Positions 20,526 through 29,044 of a stretch of DNA of 64,000 nucleotides are shown piece after piece. The notes under the pieces are model-generated. The model did not search any database. It saw only the letters and a list, made by a program, of their open reading frames with translations, and had not been told where the DNA came from. The stretch spans positions 372,001-436,000 of the forward strand of contig NZ_AULP01000002.1 in the NCBI RefSeq assembly GCF_000422345.1. The letters are read 5' to 3'. This DNA is from Neomelitea salexigens DSM 19753. Lineage in GTDB: Bacteria; Pseudomonadota; Gammaproteobacteria; Pseudomonadales; Spongiibacteraceae. Every line of letters starts with the position of its first letter. Within the stretch, counting starts at the first letter, position 1. A program made the translations under genes and the position numbers.

Positions 20526-21329
20526 GTGAACAGCGCCAACGCAACAGCGACGTCCCCTTTCTGCCTGGTGCAGATTACCGACTGCCACCTGGGCGCTAAC
20601 CCGGGCAGCTCGCTGTTGGGCATGGATACCGACCACAGCCTCGACGAAGTGCTCGCTTTGGTGCAACGCCAGCACCCGCACATCGACATGCTGGTAGTCT
20701 CTGGCGACCTCTCTGGTGACAGCAGCGCCGCGGCGTATCAGCGCCTGCTTCCCAAGCTCGATGGGCTGGCGGACACGATTGTATGGCTACCCGGCAACCA
20801 CGACGACCCCGCTACCATGCACCAATGTGCGGGCGAGGCGTTGATGCCAAAGCAGGCGACACTCGGTAACTGGCAGCTGTTATTTTTAAACTCGGCGGTT
20901 AGCGGCCAAGTAGGCGGCCATCTCGCTGAAAGTGAATTGGCGCTGTGCCGCCAACACCCCTGCGACAGCAACACCTTTATCTTTGTCCACCACCACCTGA
21001 ATAAGCTCGGTGCCGAATGGCTGGACGAGCAATTGATCGATAACGCCGATGCGCTGTTCGATATTCTCGACGACAAACCCGGCGTGGCGGCCATTGTATC
21101 CGGCCACGTACACCAAGCCTCGGAGCAGCGCCATCGCCAGCAACGCTTGCTGACGACGCCTTCAACCTGTATACAATTCGCGCCTGGCAGCCGCGACTTT
21201 GCCCTAGACGACCTAAACCCTGGCTACCGCTGGTTCACCTTGAACACCGACGGCAACTGGCAGACAGGCGTGGAGCGCGTTAGCGGCGTGGAATTTACGG
21301 TAGATAAAACGGCAAACGGCTACGAATGA
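20526..21329 (+). CDS. cpdA: 3',5'-cyclic AMP phosphodiesterase CpdA
   Basis: CpdA hydrolyses cAMP to AMP and lowers CRP signalling. The 267-residue protein has the class III phosphodiesterase metal-ligand motifs in order: QITDCHLG (D-x-H), VVSGDLSGD (GD), LPGNHDD (GNH[DE]), VHHH and SGHVHQ (GHxH). It uses a GTG start with GAGG upstream. The stop overlaps the yqiA start as ATGA, so the two are coupled. Fe/Mn-type metallophosphatases of this group can act on other phosphodiesters, but synteny with yqiB-yqiA-parE strengthens the CpdA call. Confidence 0.92.
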   Translation: MNSANATATSPFCLVQITDCHLGANPGSSLLGMDTDHSLDEVLALVQRQHPHIDMLVVSGDLSGDSSAAAYQRLLPKLDGLADTIVWLPGNHDDPATMHQCAGEALMPKQATLGNWQLLFLNSAVSGQVGGHLAESELALCRQHPCDSNTFIFVHHHLNKLGAEWLDEQLIDNADALFDILDDKPGVAAIVSGHVHQASEQRHRQQRLLTTPSTCIQFAPGSRDFALDDLNPGYRWFTLNTDGNWQTGVERVSGVEFTVDKTANGYE

Positions 21330-21913
21330 GCGCAACAGTCATTTATATACACGGCTTTCTCTCTTCCCCCCAATCACACAAAGCACAACTGGTTAAACAC
21401 TACTTTGCGCAGCATCACCCGTCGGTCAGGCTGTGTATTCCCAGCATGCCCAACAACCCGGCAGGGGCCTTTGCCAAACTGGCGCAAGTGGTGGAAGAGG
21501 AACTGGCCGCAGCACCGGACACCCTGGCACTTATCGGCAGTTCGCTGGGCGGCTTCTTCTCGACCGTACTGGCCGAGCGCCACCAGCTAAAAGCCGTGCT
21601 GGTCAACCCGGCAGTTACCCCGGGAGAGTGGGGAGAGCAGTTCATCGGCGAATACGACAACCCCTATACCGGCGAGCATTTCAGCGTGACAGAAGAAGAC
21701 CTCGCCTGCCTGCGCGCGCTAACGCCAGCCGACATTACACCCGAGCACTACTGGCTAATGGCGCAAGAGGGCGACGAAACGCTGGATTACCGCCTCGCCG
21801 TGGCGGCTTATCGCGACTGTAAGCAGCTCGTTGAGCCCGGCGGTGACCACAGCTTCGTGAATTTCGAAGCGCATTTGCCCGCAATAGTGGAATTTCTGGG
21901 CGTGGCTGGTTAA
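21326..21913 (+). CDS. yqiA: YqiA-type esterase
   Basis: A 195-residue alpha/beta hydrolase of the UPF0227/YqiA type. It starts with the strand IYIHGFLSSPQSHKAQL, has the nucleophile elbow IGSSLGG (Ser), an Asp in EGDE and a C-terminal GGDHSF with the likely catalytic His. E. coli YqiA has esterase activity on short acyl substrates; the physiological substrate is unknown. It overlaps cpdA by four bases. Confidence 0.9.
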   Translation: MSATVIYIHGFLSSPQSHKAQLVKHYFAQHHPSVRLCIPSMPNNPAGAFAKLAQVVEEELAAAPDTLALIGSSLGGFFSTVLAERHQLKAVLVNPAVTPGEWGEQFIGEYDNPYTGEHFSVTEEDLACLRALTPADITPEHYWLMAQEGDETLDYRLAVAAYRDCKQLVEPGGDHSFVNFEAHLPAIVEFLGVAG

Positions 21914-21974
21914 CAATAGCCCACCCAAACCGATTCATTCACGGCGCCGCGATGCGGCCTCGCAGTGGTAGAGC

Positions 21975-23864
21975 ATGTCACAATACACCTCACAATCGAT
22001 CGAAGTTCTCACCGGCCTTGAGCCTGTGCGCAAGCGTCCGGGCATGTACACCGACACCGCCCGACCCAACCATCTGGCGCAGGAAATTATCGACAACAGC
22101 GTCGACGAAGCGCTGGCCGGCCACGCCAGTCAGATCACCGTCACCCTGCACAACGATGGTTCGCTAAGCTGCGCCGACGACGGCCGCGGTATGCCGGTAG
22201 ACATCCACCCGGAGATGGGCCTGCCAGGTGTCGAAGTGATTCTCTCCACCCTGCACGCCGGGGGTAAATTCTCCAACGACAACTATCAGTTCTCCGGCGG
22301 CCTCCACGGCGTGGGAGTATCGGTGGTCAACGCTCTGTCATCGCTACTGGAAGTCACCATTAAACGCGACGGCCAGGTTCACCAAATGCGCTTTGCCAAT
22401 GGCGACAAAGCCTCCGACCTGGAAGTCATCGACAGCTGCGGCAAGCGCAATACCGGCACACTGCTGCGCTTTTGGCCAGATGCCCAATACTTCGACAGCG
22501 CCAAATTTTCGGTGCGCCGCCTCAAGCATGTGTTGCGTGCCAAAGCCGTACTCTGCCCGGGCCTGAAAGTTATTTTCAAAGATGAAACCGGCGAAGAGAG
22601 TGAGGAGTGGTACTACGAAGATGGCCTGCCCGACTACCTGGCCAGCCACACTCGCGAATACGAAACCCTGCCCGCGCAACCCTTTGTCGGCCATTTCAGT
22701 GGCAACACCGAAGGCGTGGACTGGGCTGTGCAATGGCTGCCCGAAGGCGGCGAGCCGCTGGCCGAGTCCTACGTTAACCTGATCCCCACCGCTCAGGGTG
22801 GCACCCACGTTAACGGCCTGCGCAGCGGCTTGCTGGATGCCATGCGCGAGTTCTGCGAGTTCCGCAACATGATCCCGCGCGGCGTCAAATTGACCCCAGA
22901 CGATATCTGGGACAAGTGCAGCTATGTGCTGTCTTCCAAGCTGGCCGACCCACAATTTTCTGGCCAGACCAAAGAGCGTCTCAGTTCCCGCGAAGCCTCA
23001 GCCTTTGTATCGGGCGTGGCCAAAGATGCGTTCAGCCTGTGGCTAAACCAGCATACCGAAGAGGCCGAAAAACTCGCCGAGCTGTGCATCAGCAATGCCC
23101 AAAGCCGACTGCGCAAAGCCAAAAAAGTGGTGCGCAAGAAAGTCTCCGCCGGACCGGCACTGCCCGGCAAATTGGCAGACTGTGCCGGGGTAGAAAGTGA
23201 GCGTTCAGAATTGTTCTTGGTGGAAGGGGACTCGGCGGGGGGCTCGGCTAAACAGGCTCGCGACCGTCAGTTTCAGGCCATCTTGCCGCTGCGCGGTAAA
23301 ATCCTGAATACTTGGGAGGTGGACTCCCAGCAAATTCTCGCCTCGCAGGAAGTTCACGACATCTCCGTGGCACTGGGGGTAGACCCCGACTCCGACGATT
23401 TAAGCGGTCTGCGCTACGGCAAGATCTGTATTCTTGCCGATGCAGACTCCGACGGTGCCCACATCGCCACACTATTGTGCGCGCTGTTCCTGCGTCACTT
23501 CCGCCCGATGGTCGAACAGGGCCACGTATTTATTGCCATGCCACCGCTGTACCGCATCGACGTTGGCAAAGAGGTGTTTTACGCCCTCGACAACGACGAA
23601 AAGCAGGGCATTGTCGACCGCATAGAGGCGGAAAAAATCAAAGGCAAAGTATCCGTCACGCGCTTTAAGGGCCTCGGTGAAATGAACCCCTTACAGCTGC
23701 GCGAAACTGTTATGGACCCGGATACTCGCCGACTGGTGCGCTTGGGCATCGAACCCGGCGATGACACCGATGCCCTGATGGATATGCTGCTCGGGAAAAA
23801 GCGTGCCGCAGACCGCAAGCAATGGTTGGAGCGCAACGGTGACGAGGCCGACGTCATCGTTTGA
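21975..23864 (+). CDS. parE: DNA topoisomerase IV subunit B
   Basis: ParE is the ATPase subunit of topoisomerase IV, which unlinks replicated chromosomes. The 629-residue protein shows the GHKL ATPase features (IDNSVDEAL, DDGRGMPV, GGLHGVGVSVVNALS) and the TOPRIM domain with LFLVEGDSAGGSAKQARDR and DADSDGAHI. The length and the CxDGxG-less hinge fit ParE, not the longer GyrB with its insert. Order cpdA-yqiA-parE is conserved. parC is not in the window. Confidence 0.96.
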   Translation: MSQYTSQSIEVLTGLEPVRKRPGMYTDTARPNHLAQEIIDNSVDEALAGHASQITVTLHNDGSLSCADDGRGMPVDIHPEMGLPGVEVILSTLHAGGKFSNDNYQFSGGLHGVGVSVVNALSSLLEVTIKRDGQVHQMRFANGDKASDLEVIDSCGKRNTGTLLRFWPDAQYFDSAKFSVRRLKHVLRAKAVLCPGLKVIFKDETGEESEEWYYEDGLPDYLASHTREYETLPAQPFVGHFSGNTEGVDWAVQWLPEGGEPLAESYVNLIPTAQGGTHVNGLRSGLLDAMREFCEFRNMIPRGVKLTPDDIWDKCSYVLSSKLADPQFSGQTKERLSSREASAFVSGVAKDAFSLWLNQHTEEAEKLAELCISNAQSRLRKAKKVVRKKVSAGPALPGKLADCAGVESERSELFLVEGDSAGGSAKQARDRQFQAILPLRGKILNTWEVDSQQILASQEVHDISVALGVDPDSDDLSGLRYGKICILADADSDGAHIATLLCALFLRHFRPMVEQGHVFIAMPPLYRIDVGKEVFYALDNDEKQGIVDRIEAEKIKGKVSVTRFKGLGEMNPLQLRETVMDPDTRRLVRLGIEPGDDTDALMDMLLGKKRAADRKQWLERNGDEADVIV

Positions 23865-23968
23865 TGGCTGTCATAAATTCACAGTAAAAGCGTCGCCAGC
23901 AAGCATTCACTAATTGTGGCCGCCGCGTAGTATCGGCAGGCACACACTAACAATAACAGGAATGCACC

Positions 23969-24754
23969 ATGGAACAGCAACGGGAACCAATTCCCGGCTG
24001 GGCGCGCGCTTTTCTCGCCCTCGTCGACAAACTGATCTGGAACGCACCTGGCAAGCCGCGCATTCGCGTTGCCTGGGCAGTGGACTTCCACAAGATTTTT
24101 ACCCTGTTCATCATCTACGCGATGATGAATTACTACGACAATTTCACCACTACTGCCTGGGTCTACCTTGGCCTGCACGGCATCTATGGCTATTGCTGGC
24201 TGATAAAAGACTTCGGCTTTCGCGACCACCAATTCAATGACCGCATCAGCGTACTTGCCTCCATCAACCTCTATGTTTTTCTCATCGGCTGGTACTGGAT
24301 CACCCCATGGCTATTAATTTCGGGCTTCATTGAGCCCAGTGGCCCTGTCGTATTTGCCGCCATTGCCATTCACACCCTCGGGGTTGTCACCATGATGGCC
24401 GCCGATGGCCAGCGCCACTGGATACTTAAATACCGCCAACAACCGGGGCTGATTACCGACGGCGTCTACCGTTACACCCGCAACCCGAATTACCTTGGCG
24501 AGCTGATGCTTTACGCGGCCTACCCGATGCTGGCCCAACACTGGATCGCCTGGGCGATCTACGCCTACATGGCCAGCTATTTCCTGGCGCGGATGAAGAA
24601 CAAAGATCACGCCATTTCCCGCCACCCGGGCTGGCAGGAATACAAACAACAAAGCGGCTTGCTGATACCCTGGCGCTTACTGACCGGCGCCGCTATTGCC
24701 GACCGCCTAAAACAATCCCCCTCGCACCCGGAGGCCAGCATCAATGCAAAATGA
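23969..24754 (+). CDS. isoprenylcysteine carboxyl methyltransferase-like membrane protein
   Basis: A 261-residue integral membrane protein with about six helices. Near residues 165-180 it has GVYRYTRNPNYLGELM, the cofactor-pocket signature shared by ICMT, phospholipid methyltransferases and DUF1295 steroid-reductase-like proteins. The C-terminal HPGWQEYKQQSGLLIPW is typical of DUF1295. It may therefore be a SAM-dependent membrane methyltransferase or a steroid/lipid reductase-like enzyme; the sequence alone does not decide. It overlaps the next membrane-protein gene by 11 bp, and the pair ends at a terminator, so they form a two-gene unit. Confidence 0.75.
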   Translation: MEQQREPIPGWARAFLALVDKLIWNAPGKPRIRVAWAVDFHKIFTLFIIYAMMNYYDNFTTTAWVYLGLHGIYGYCWLIKDFGFRDHQFNDRISVLASINLYVFLIGWYWITPWLLISGFIEPSGPVVFAAIAIHTLGVVTMMAADGQRHWILKYRQQPGLITDGVYRYTRNPNYLGELMLYAAYPMLAQHWIAWAIYAYMASYFLARMKNKDHAISRHPGWQEYKQQSGLLIPWRLLTGAAIADRLKQSPSHPEASINAK

Positions 24755-25148
24755 AACTTCCTGGAAACGCTTTTATCGCTTCGCCGCATTCTTCAACTTC
24801 GCGGCGGCGTTTATGCTGTTATTTGCCACTGAGGCCTTCTTTGCCCTGCTGCAAATGCAAAGCCTCTATGTGCCCGAGCTACTGCCCTGGGCTCATCAAT
24901 TTGGTGTGCTGGTATTGGTGTTTGGCTTTGGTTATTGGCGCATTGCCGGCAGCCCAAAAGACCACAAAGATATTATTTGGATGGGCTGCATCGGCAAAAC
25001 CCTGGTGTTCGTTGCGGCCTGGGTGGATACATTGAGCTTTCCGGCGCTGATGCCCTTTGCCATTTTTGTGATCGCCGATCTTGCCTTTGCGGTGTTTTAC
25101 GGCCTGTACCTACTCAACAATGCCCGATACGAGGGTCAGCTGCGCTAG
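24744..25148 (+). CDS. small four-helix membrane protein, unknown function
   Basis: A 134-residue hydrophobic protein with four predicted helices (about residues 10-30, 45-65, 78-95 and 100-125). I do not recognise the family with confidence; the helix layout and size recall DoxX-like or YndJ-like small membrane proteins. It overlaps the upstream ICMT-like gene by 11 bases, which suggests translational coupling and a joint role in membrane lipid or quinone chemistry (inference). Confidence 0.65.
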   Translation: MQNETSWKRFYRFAAFFNFAAAFMLLFATEAFFALLQMQSLYVPELLPWAHQFGVLVLVFGFGYWRIAGSPKDHKDIIWMGCIGKTLVFVAAWVDTLSFPALMPFAIFVIADLAFAVFYGLYLLNNARYEGQLR

Positions 25149-25171
25149 CCCTCAATTGACGCGTAGTGCTT

Positions 25172-25201
25172 GTGGAAGGCTCCTGGGCCTTCCACCTTTT
25201 T
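25172..25201 (+). terminator. intrinsic terminator of the ICMT-like operon
   Basis: GTGGAAGGC / GCCTTCCAC arms with a six-base loop are followed by C and TTTTT. It overlaps the stop codon of the convergent small lipoprotein gene. Confidence 0.88.
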
Positions 25202-25403
25202 AATTCTCGTCAGACTCTATGGCCCGACGCTCGCGATCATACTCGTCGTAAGGCTGCGCCGCCTGCGCGATACAGGCCTCGTATTGAGAGGGCGGCAGCT
25301 TATCGCACTCGAAACGATTACTCGCCTGAATACTCTCGTAGACCTCCCGGCTCGCACAGCCGCTGAGTAAAAACAGCGCGCCAACCGTCAATACACGTTT
25401 CAT
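25200..25403 (-). CDS. small lipoprotein of unknown function
   Basis: A 67-residue protein with a short signal sequence and lipobox LLSGC (Cys16). The mature part is charged and carries two more Cys (FECDKLPPSQYEACIAQ) that could form a disulfide in the periplasm. C-x8-C with a Y.AC motif occurs in other small gammaproteobacterial lipoproteins. It lies 21 bp downstream of rluF on the same strand. Confidence 0.72.
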   Translation of the reverse strand: MKRVLTVGALFLLSGCASREVYESIQASNRFECDKLPPSQYEACIAQAAQPYDEYDRERRAIESDEN

Positions 25404-25424
25404 ATACGCGCCCTAACAATGCCG

Positions 25425-26225
25425 CTAGCGCCGGCGACCGCCTGGTTTAGGGCCGGTTTGTCGCCGTGGGCGCGACTTACCTGCCGCCTTTGCGGTGCCC
25501 GACAAACCGCCCACTGCTTGATTGATCTCTGCCATTTCCTCAGCGCTGAGATTGCGCCACTGACCGAGTTTCAGCGCATCCAGTTTGACGTTCATAATCC
25601 GCGTGCGCTTGAGCCGCGTCACTTCATAGCCGAAGTGTTCGCACATTCGCCGAATCTGGCGATTCATACCCTGCACCAAGATAATTTTGAACACATTGCG
25701 GCTGAGGATCATGACCTTGCAGGGCTTGGTCACCGTGCCCAGGATAGGCACGCCTTTGGCCATTCGCTCGGCAAACTGTCCGCTCAGCGGCTTGTCGACG
25801 GTGACGATATATTCTTTCTCGTGGGCATTTTCAGCGCGCAAAATTTTATTCACGATGTCGCCATCGCTAGTGAGGAAAATCAGCCCCTCGGAATCTTTGT
25901 CTAAACGGCCGACGGGAAAGATGCGCTTTTTGTGCCCAACGGCGTCAATAATATTGCCCGGCACATGGGCTTCGGTAGTACAGGTAATACCGACCGGCTT
26001 GTTGTAGGCGATATATACCCTGTCGGTTTTATCCGCATTAACCGTACGAATGCGCTTGCCTTCCACCATCACGACATCGCCCGGCATCACCTGTGCACCC
26101 AGGCCGGGGCGTTTACCATTGACACTGACTTGGTTCTGCAAAATCAGCTTGTCGGCTTCGCGACGCGAGCAATAGCCCGAGTCACTGATAAACTTATTTA
26201 GGCGCCGTCCTTCACCATTACTCAC
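25425..26225 (-). CDS. rluF: 23S rRNA pseudouridine synthase RluF
   Basis: RluF modifies U2604 of 23S rRNA (and U35 of tRNA-Tyr) in E. coli. The 266-residue protein has an N-terminal S4 domain ([19 protein letters not shown]), the catalytic-Asp motif [14 protein letters not shown] and [27 protein letters not shown] and [13 protein letters not shown] agree with RluF over RluB and RluE. A basic tail ([17 protein letters not shown] region) ends the protein, as in E. coli RluF. The start is GTG at 26225 with GAGAG upstream. Confidence 0.92.
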   Translation of the reverse strand: MSNGEGRRLNKFISDSGYCSRREADKLILQNQVSVNGKRPGLGAQVMPGDVVMVEGKRIRTVNADKTDRVYIAYNKPVGITCTTEAHVPGNIIDAVGHKKRIFPVGRLDKDSEGLIFLTSDGDIVNKILRAENAHEKEYIVTVDKPLSGQFAERMAKGVPILGTVTKPCKVMILSRNVFKIILVQGMNRQIRRMCEHFGYEVTRLKRTRIMNVKLDALKLGQWRNLSAEEMAEINQAVGGLSGTAKAAGKSRPRRQTGPKPGGRRR

Positions 26226-26345
26226 ACTGCATCTCTCTTTACTTGCTATTCACACCCGCTACCGATTGTGGTCTCGGGATAACAAGTCTGACACAGAAAT
26301 CATTGAGATGAACTACAACCGCGGAGCAAAGCAGATGCGAGAGAG

Positions 26346-26383
26346 AAAAAAGAGGTGGTCGCCAGGGCGATAGCGGCCACCTC
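26346..26383 (-). terminator. intrinsic terminator ending the catabolic cluster
   Basis: On the minus strand GAGGTGGCCGC pairs with GCGACCACCTC (one mismatch), followed by TTTTTT. It lies just past the last SDR stop codon and marks the end of the long minus-strand cluster. Confidence 0.88.
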
Positions 26384-26400
26384 CCTCCCCGAGGGGATTC

Positions 26401-27177
26401 TTAACGGGCGGTATAGCCACCGTCCATAACCAGTTCCGAGCCGGTCATATAACTTGCCGCGTCGGAAAGCAAAAACACGATACCCTGAGCGATTTCCTCT
26501 GCCCGCGCCATGCGCCCCATCGGGATGCTGGCCACTACTCGCGTAGCGAAGGCATTGGCATCGTCCTCTGACAGTTTGGCCAGGGCACCGCTTACCAGAG
26601 GCGTTTCTACATAACCGGGATGAAGGGAGTTCACCCGAATACCGTAGTCACGATCAGCGCAATACAGCGCCAGCGACTTGGTCAGTGCGCGCACGGCGCC
26701 TTTGCTGGCGTTGTACGCTGGCAGCATTGGGTCGCCGACAATACCTTCAATCGACGACACATTGACGATCGACCCGCCGCGCGCTTTCATAGTCTGGATG
26801 GCCGCACGACTGCCGAGAAACACCGCGTCGCTATTAATGGTCTGGGTGCGCCGCCAACCCTCCAGACTTTCGTCCTCGGGGCCGCAAATTACCGCGATAC
26901 CCGCGTTATTCACGACGCCGTCCAGCTGACCGAAGCTGGCGACAACCGTTTCCATGCAATGCTGCCACTGCTGCTCGTCGCACACATCCAAGGGGAAGAA
27001 TTCCGCATCGGCGCCCTCCGCGCGCAGTGCCTCACACAGTTCTCGGCCAGCGTCCTGATCGATATCGCTCACCGCCAGCTTCGCCCCTGCCGCCGCCAGA
27101 GCATGGCACGCCGCCGCACCAATGCCTTTGGCGGCACCCGTGATCAACACCACTTTGTCTTTACAATGAATACTCAT
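26401..27177 (-). CDS. short-chain dehydrogenase/reductase (last gene of cluster)
   Basis: A 258-residue classical SDR with TGAAKGIG, VVNNAGIAV, the Ser in NVSSIEG and YNASK. DxD after the second strand (SDIDQDA) points to NAD. Start ATG at 27177 has AGGAGA about 8 bp upstream; a GTG one codon earlier is less likely. It ends the catabolic cluster and is followed by a terminator. It is 9 bp from the upstream SDR, so the two are co-transcribed paralogues. In the cluster context it may oxidise a hydroxyl on a ring or acyl-CoA intermediate; the substrate is unknown. Confidence 0.88.
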   Translation of the reverse strand: MSIHCKDKVVLITGAAKGIGAAACHALAAAGAKLAVSDIDQDAGRELCEALRAEGADAEFFPLDVCDEQQWQHCMETVVASFGQLDGVVNNAGIAVICGPEDESLEGWRRTQTINSDAVFLGSRAAIQTMKARGGSIVNVSSIEGIVGDPMLPAYNASKGAVRALTKSLALYCADRDYGIRVNSLHPGYVETPLVSGALAKLSEDDANAFATRVVASIPMGRMARAEEIAQGIVFLLSDAASYMTGSELVMDGGYTAR

Positions 27178-27186
27178 CACACTCTC

Positions 27187-28005
27187 CTATGCTGCGGTGA
27201 AACCGCCATCCACGGTCAGCTCAGCGCCACTGATATAGGCGCTGGCATCACTGGCAAGAAACAGCGCCGCATTGGCAATATCCTCGGCTGTGCCGAGCCG
27301 CCCCATCGGGATCATCTGCTGCTCCAATACCGCACTGGCTTCCTCGCGAGACTGGGTGAGCCCAACATCCACAAAGTCGTCGTAAACCTGTTCAGCCATA
27401 GCGGTATCGATCAAACCGGGGTGCAGCGAATTAACGCGAATGCCGTAACCAAAGCGGGCGAACTCGACCGCAGAATGCTTGCTGATAGAGCGCACCGAGC
27501 CCTTGGTTGCACCGTAAATGCTGTGGCCAGGGACGCCAATTAACCCGGCGATGGACGACAGATTTATAACGCTGCCACCGCGACCAAAGCAGCCGCTGGG
27601 CTGCATGGTTTCAGCCGCATAGCGCAGGCCGAGAAACACCGATTGCACATTGACCTCGTGGATACGGGTCAGTTGCTCTACCGAGTTGTCTTCCAGGCGA
27701 CCGCCAATGTAAATGCCAGCGTTGTTCACCAGAATATCCCAGCGGTTGTGCCACTGTTTCAACTCTGCCACCAAGGCCTGCCAGTCTTCCTCCAACACCA
27801 CATCTTGCTGAATAGCGCGCGCGTCAAAGCCCTGTTCATTCAGTTCCGCTGCCAAGCGCTGACAGGCGGCCACATCGATATCACTGAGCAGCACCGAGGC
27901 GCCCGAGTATGCCATGCGTTGGGCGCAGGCCTTGCCAATGCCCGCCGCCGCTCCGGTCACCACAGCGACTTTGCCCTGCAGCGAAAAAGGATTGTTCTCT
28001 TTCAT
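27187..28005 (-). CDS. short-chain dehydrogenase/reductase (first of tandem pair)
   Basis: A 272-residue classical SDR with TGAAAGIG, NNAGIY, Ser in NLSSIAG and YGATK. LLSDIDVAA favours NAD. It shares extended similarity with the next gene, including RVNSLHPG and a C-terminal SGAELTVDGG, which points to a local duplication followed by divergence. It contains an extra 14 or so residues around NSVEQLTRIHEVNV and MQPSGCFGRGG. Only 26 bp separate it from the reductase gene upstream. Confidence 0.88.
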   Translation of the reverse strand: MKENNPFSLQGKVAVVTGAAAGIGKACAQRMAYSGASVLLSDIDVAACQRLAAELNEQGFDARAIQQDVVLEEDWQALVAELKQWHNRWDILVNNAGIYIGGRLEDNSVEQLTRIHEVNVQSVFLGLRYAAETMQPSGCFGRGGSVINLSSIAGLIGVPGHSIYGATKGSVRSISKHSAVEFARFGYGIRVNSLHPGLIDTAMAEQVYDDFVDVGLTQSREEASAVLEQQMIPMGRLGTAEDIANAALFLASDASAYISGAELTVDGGFTAA

Positions 28006-28031
28006 TGTTATTTTCCGTTGTGTATTGAGGT

Positions 28032-29027
28032 TCAGCGCGCGGCGATATCCACTACGGCGCGGCCACGAATTTGTCCCTGCAAAATTTGCCCAGCGGCTTC
28101 AGGAAGGTTGTCGAAATCAATTTCAACCGCCATCGCTTCCAGTTTGTTCAGGTCGACAGACTCAGCCAAACGCTGCCAGGCGCGCTCACGCAGCGCCATT
28201 GGCGCGTGTACCGAGTCCACGCCCAGCAAGGCGACATTGCGCAGTGCAAAGGGCATCATGTTGCCGGGTAAGTCCAGGCCCTGGGCTAAGCCGCACGCGG
28301 CCACGGCGCCGTTGTAATGAAGTTGGGCAATAACGTTGGCCAGGGTATGGCTGCCACAGGAATCCACCGCCGCTGCCCAGCGGGGCGCCTGCATCATCTC
28401 ACCGGCTTCTGACAACTCGCGGCGATCGATCACGGAGTTTGCACCCAGGCTCTTTAAATATTCGCTTTCTTCAAGGCGGCCCGTCGACGCTGCCACGGTA
28501 TAGCCCAGGCCCGCCAACAACATAATGGACACGCTGCCCACTCCCCCCGACGCGCCGGTTACCAGCACTTCGCCCGACTCAGGGCTAATACCGAGCTGCT
28601 CCAGTCGCAGCAGAGACAACATCGCGGTGTAGCCCGCCGTACCCAGCAGCATGGCGTGGCGGGTAGTGAAAGCCTCAGGCACCTTCAACAGGTAGTCGCT
28701 CGAAATACGCAGGCGCTGGGTATAGCCGCCATTGTGCGTTTCTGAGGCGCCATAGCCATTCATCAGCACCTTGTCACCGACCTGAAAGCGGCTGCTCCCA
28801 GACTTAACCACAGTGCCTGCCATATCAATGCCGAGAATCAGCGAAGGCTTTTGAACAATGGGAATGGCGTCACTCATCGCCAGGCCATCTTTGTAGTTAA
28901 CGGTAGAGTATTCCACCGCTACCTCCACATCGCCGTCGCCAAGTTGCTCGCTGCTGAGCTGCTGAAATTCAACGCGGTAGCCACTGTCGTCGCGTACGCC
29001 AAGCAAGGCTTTGTATGTGTCTGTCAT
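28032..29027 (-). CDS. AcuI/YhdH-like zinc-free acryloyl-CoA (enoyl) reductase
   Basis: A 331-residue medium-chain dehydrogenase/reductase of the AcuI/YhdH type. The start KALLGVRDDSGYRVEF, the NYKDGLAMS motif and GIDMAGTV are diagnostic, with the NADPH site VTGASGGVGSVSIMLL. It lacks the zinc ligands of alcohol dehydrogenases. Characterised AcuI reduces acryloyl-CoA to propionyl-CoA with NADPH. In this cluster it may detoxify acryloyl-CoA or reduce another short enoyl-CoA released from the substrate (inference). AAGGA precedes the ATG. It lies 17 bp after the DUF1329 gene. Confidence 0.88.
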   Translation of the reverse strand: MTDTYKALLGVRDDSGYRVEFQQLSSEQLGDGDVEVAVEYSTVNYKDGLAMSDAIPIVQKPSLILGIDMAGTVVKSGSSRFQVGDKVLMNGYGASETHNGGYTQRLRISSDYLLKVPEAFTTRHAMLLGTAGYTAMLSLLRLEQLGISPESGEVLVTGASGGVGSVSIMLLAGLGYTVAASTGRLEESEYLKSLGANSVIDRRELSEAGEMMQAPRWAAAVDSCGSHTLANVIAQLHYNGAVAACGLAQGLDLPGNMMPFALRNVALLGVDSVHAPMALRERAWQRLAESVDLNKLEAMAVEIDFDNLPEAAGQILQGQIRGRAVVDIAAR

Positions 29028-29044
29028 GGTGAGTCCTTTTGTTG

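Noticed and set aside
26620-27543. 307-codon open frame on the plus strand
   Set aside because: It runs antisense across both tandem SDR genes and shows composition typical of a shadow frame.
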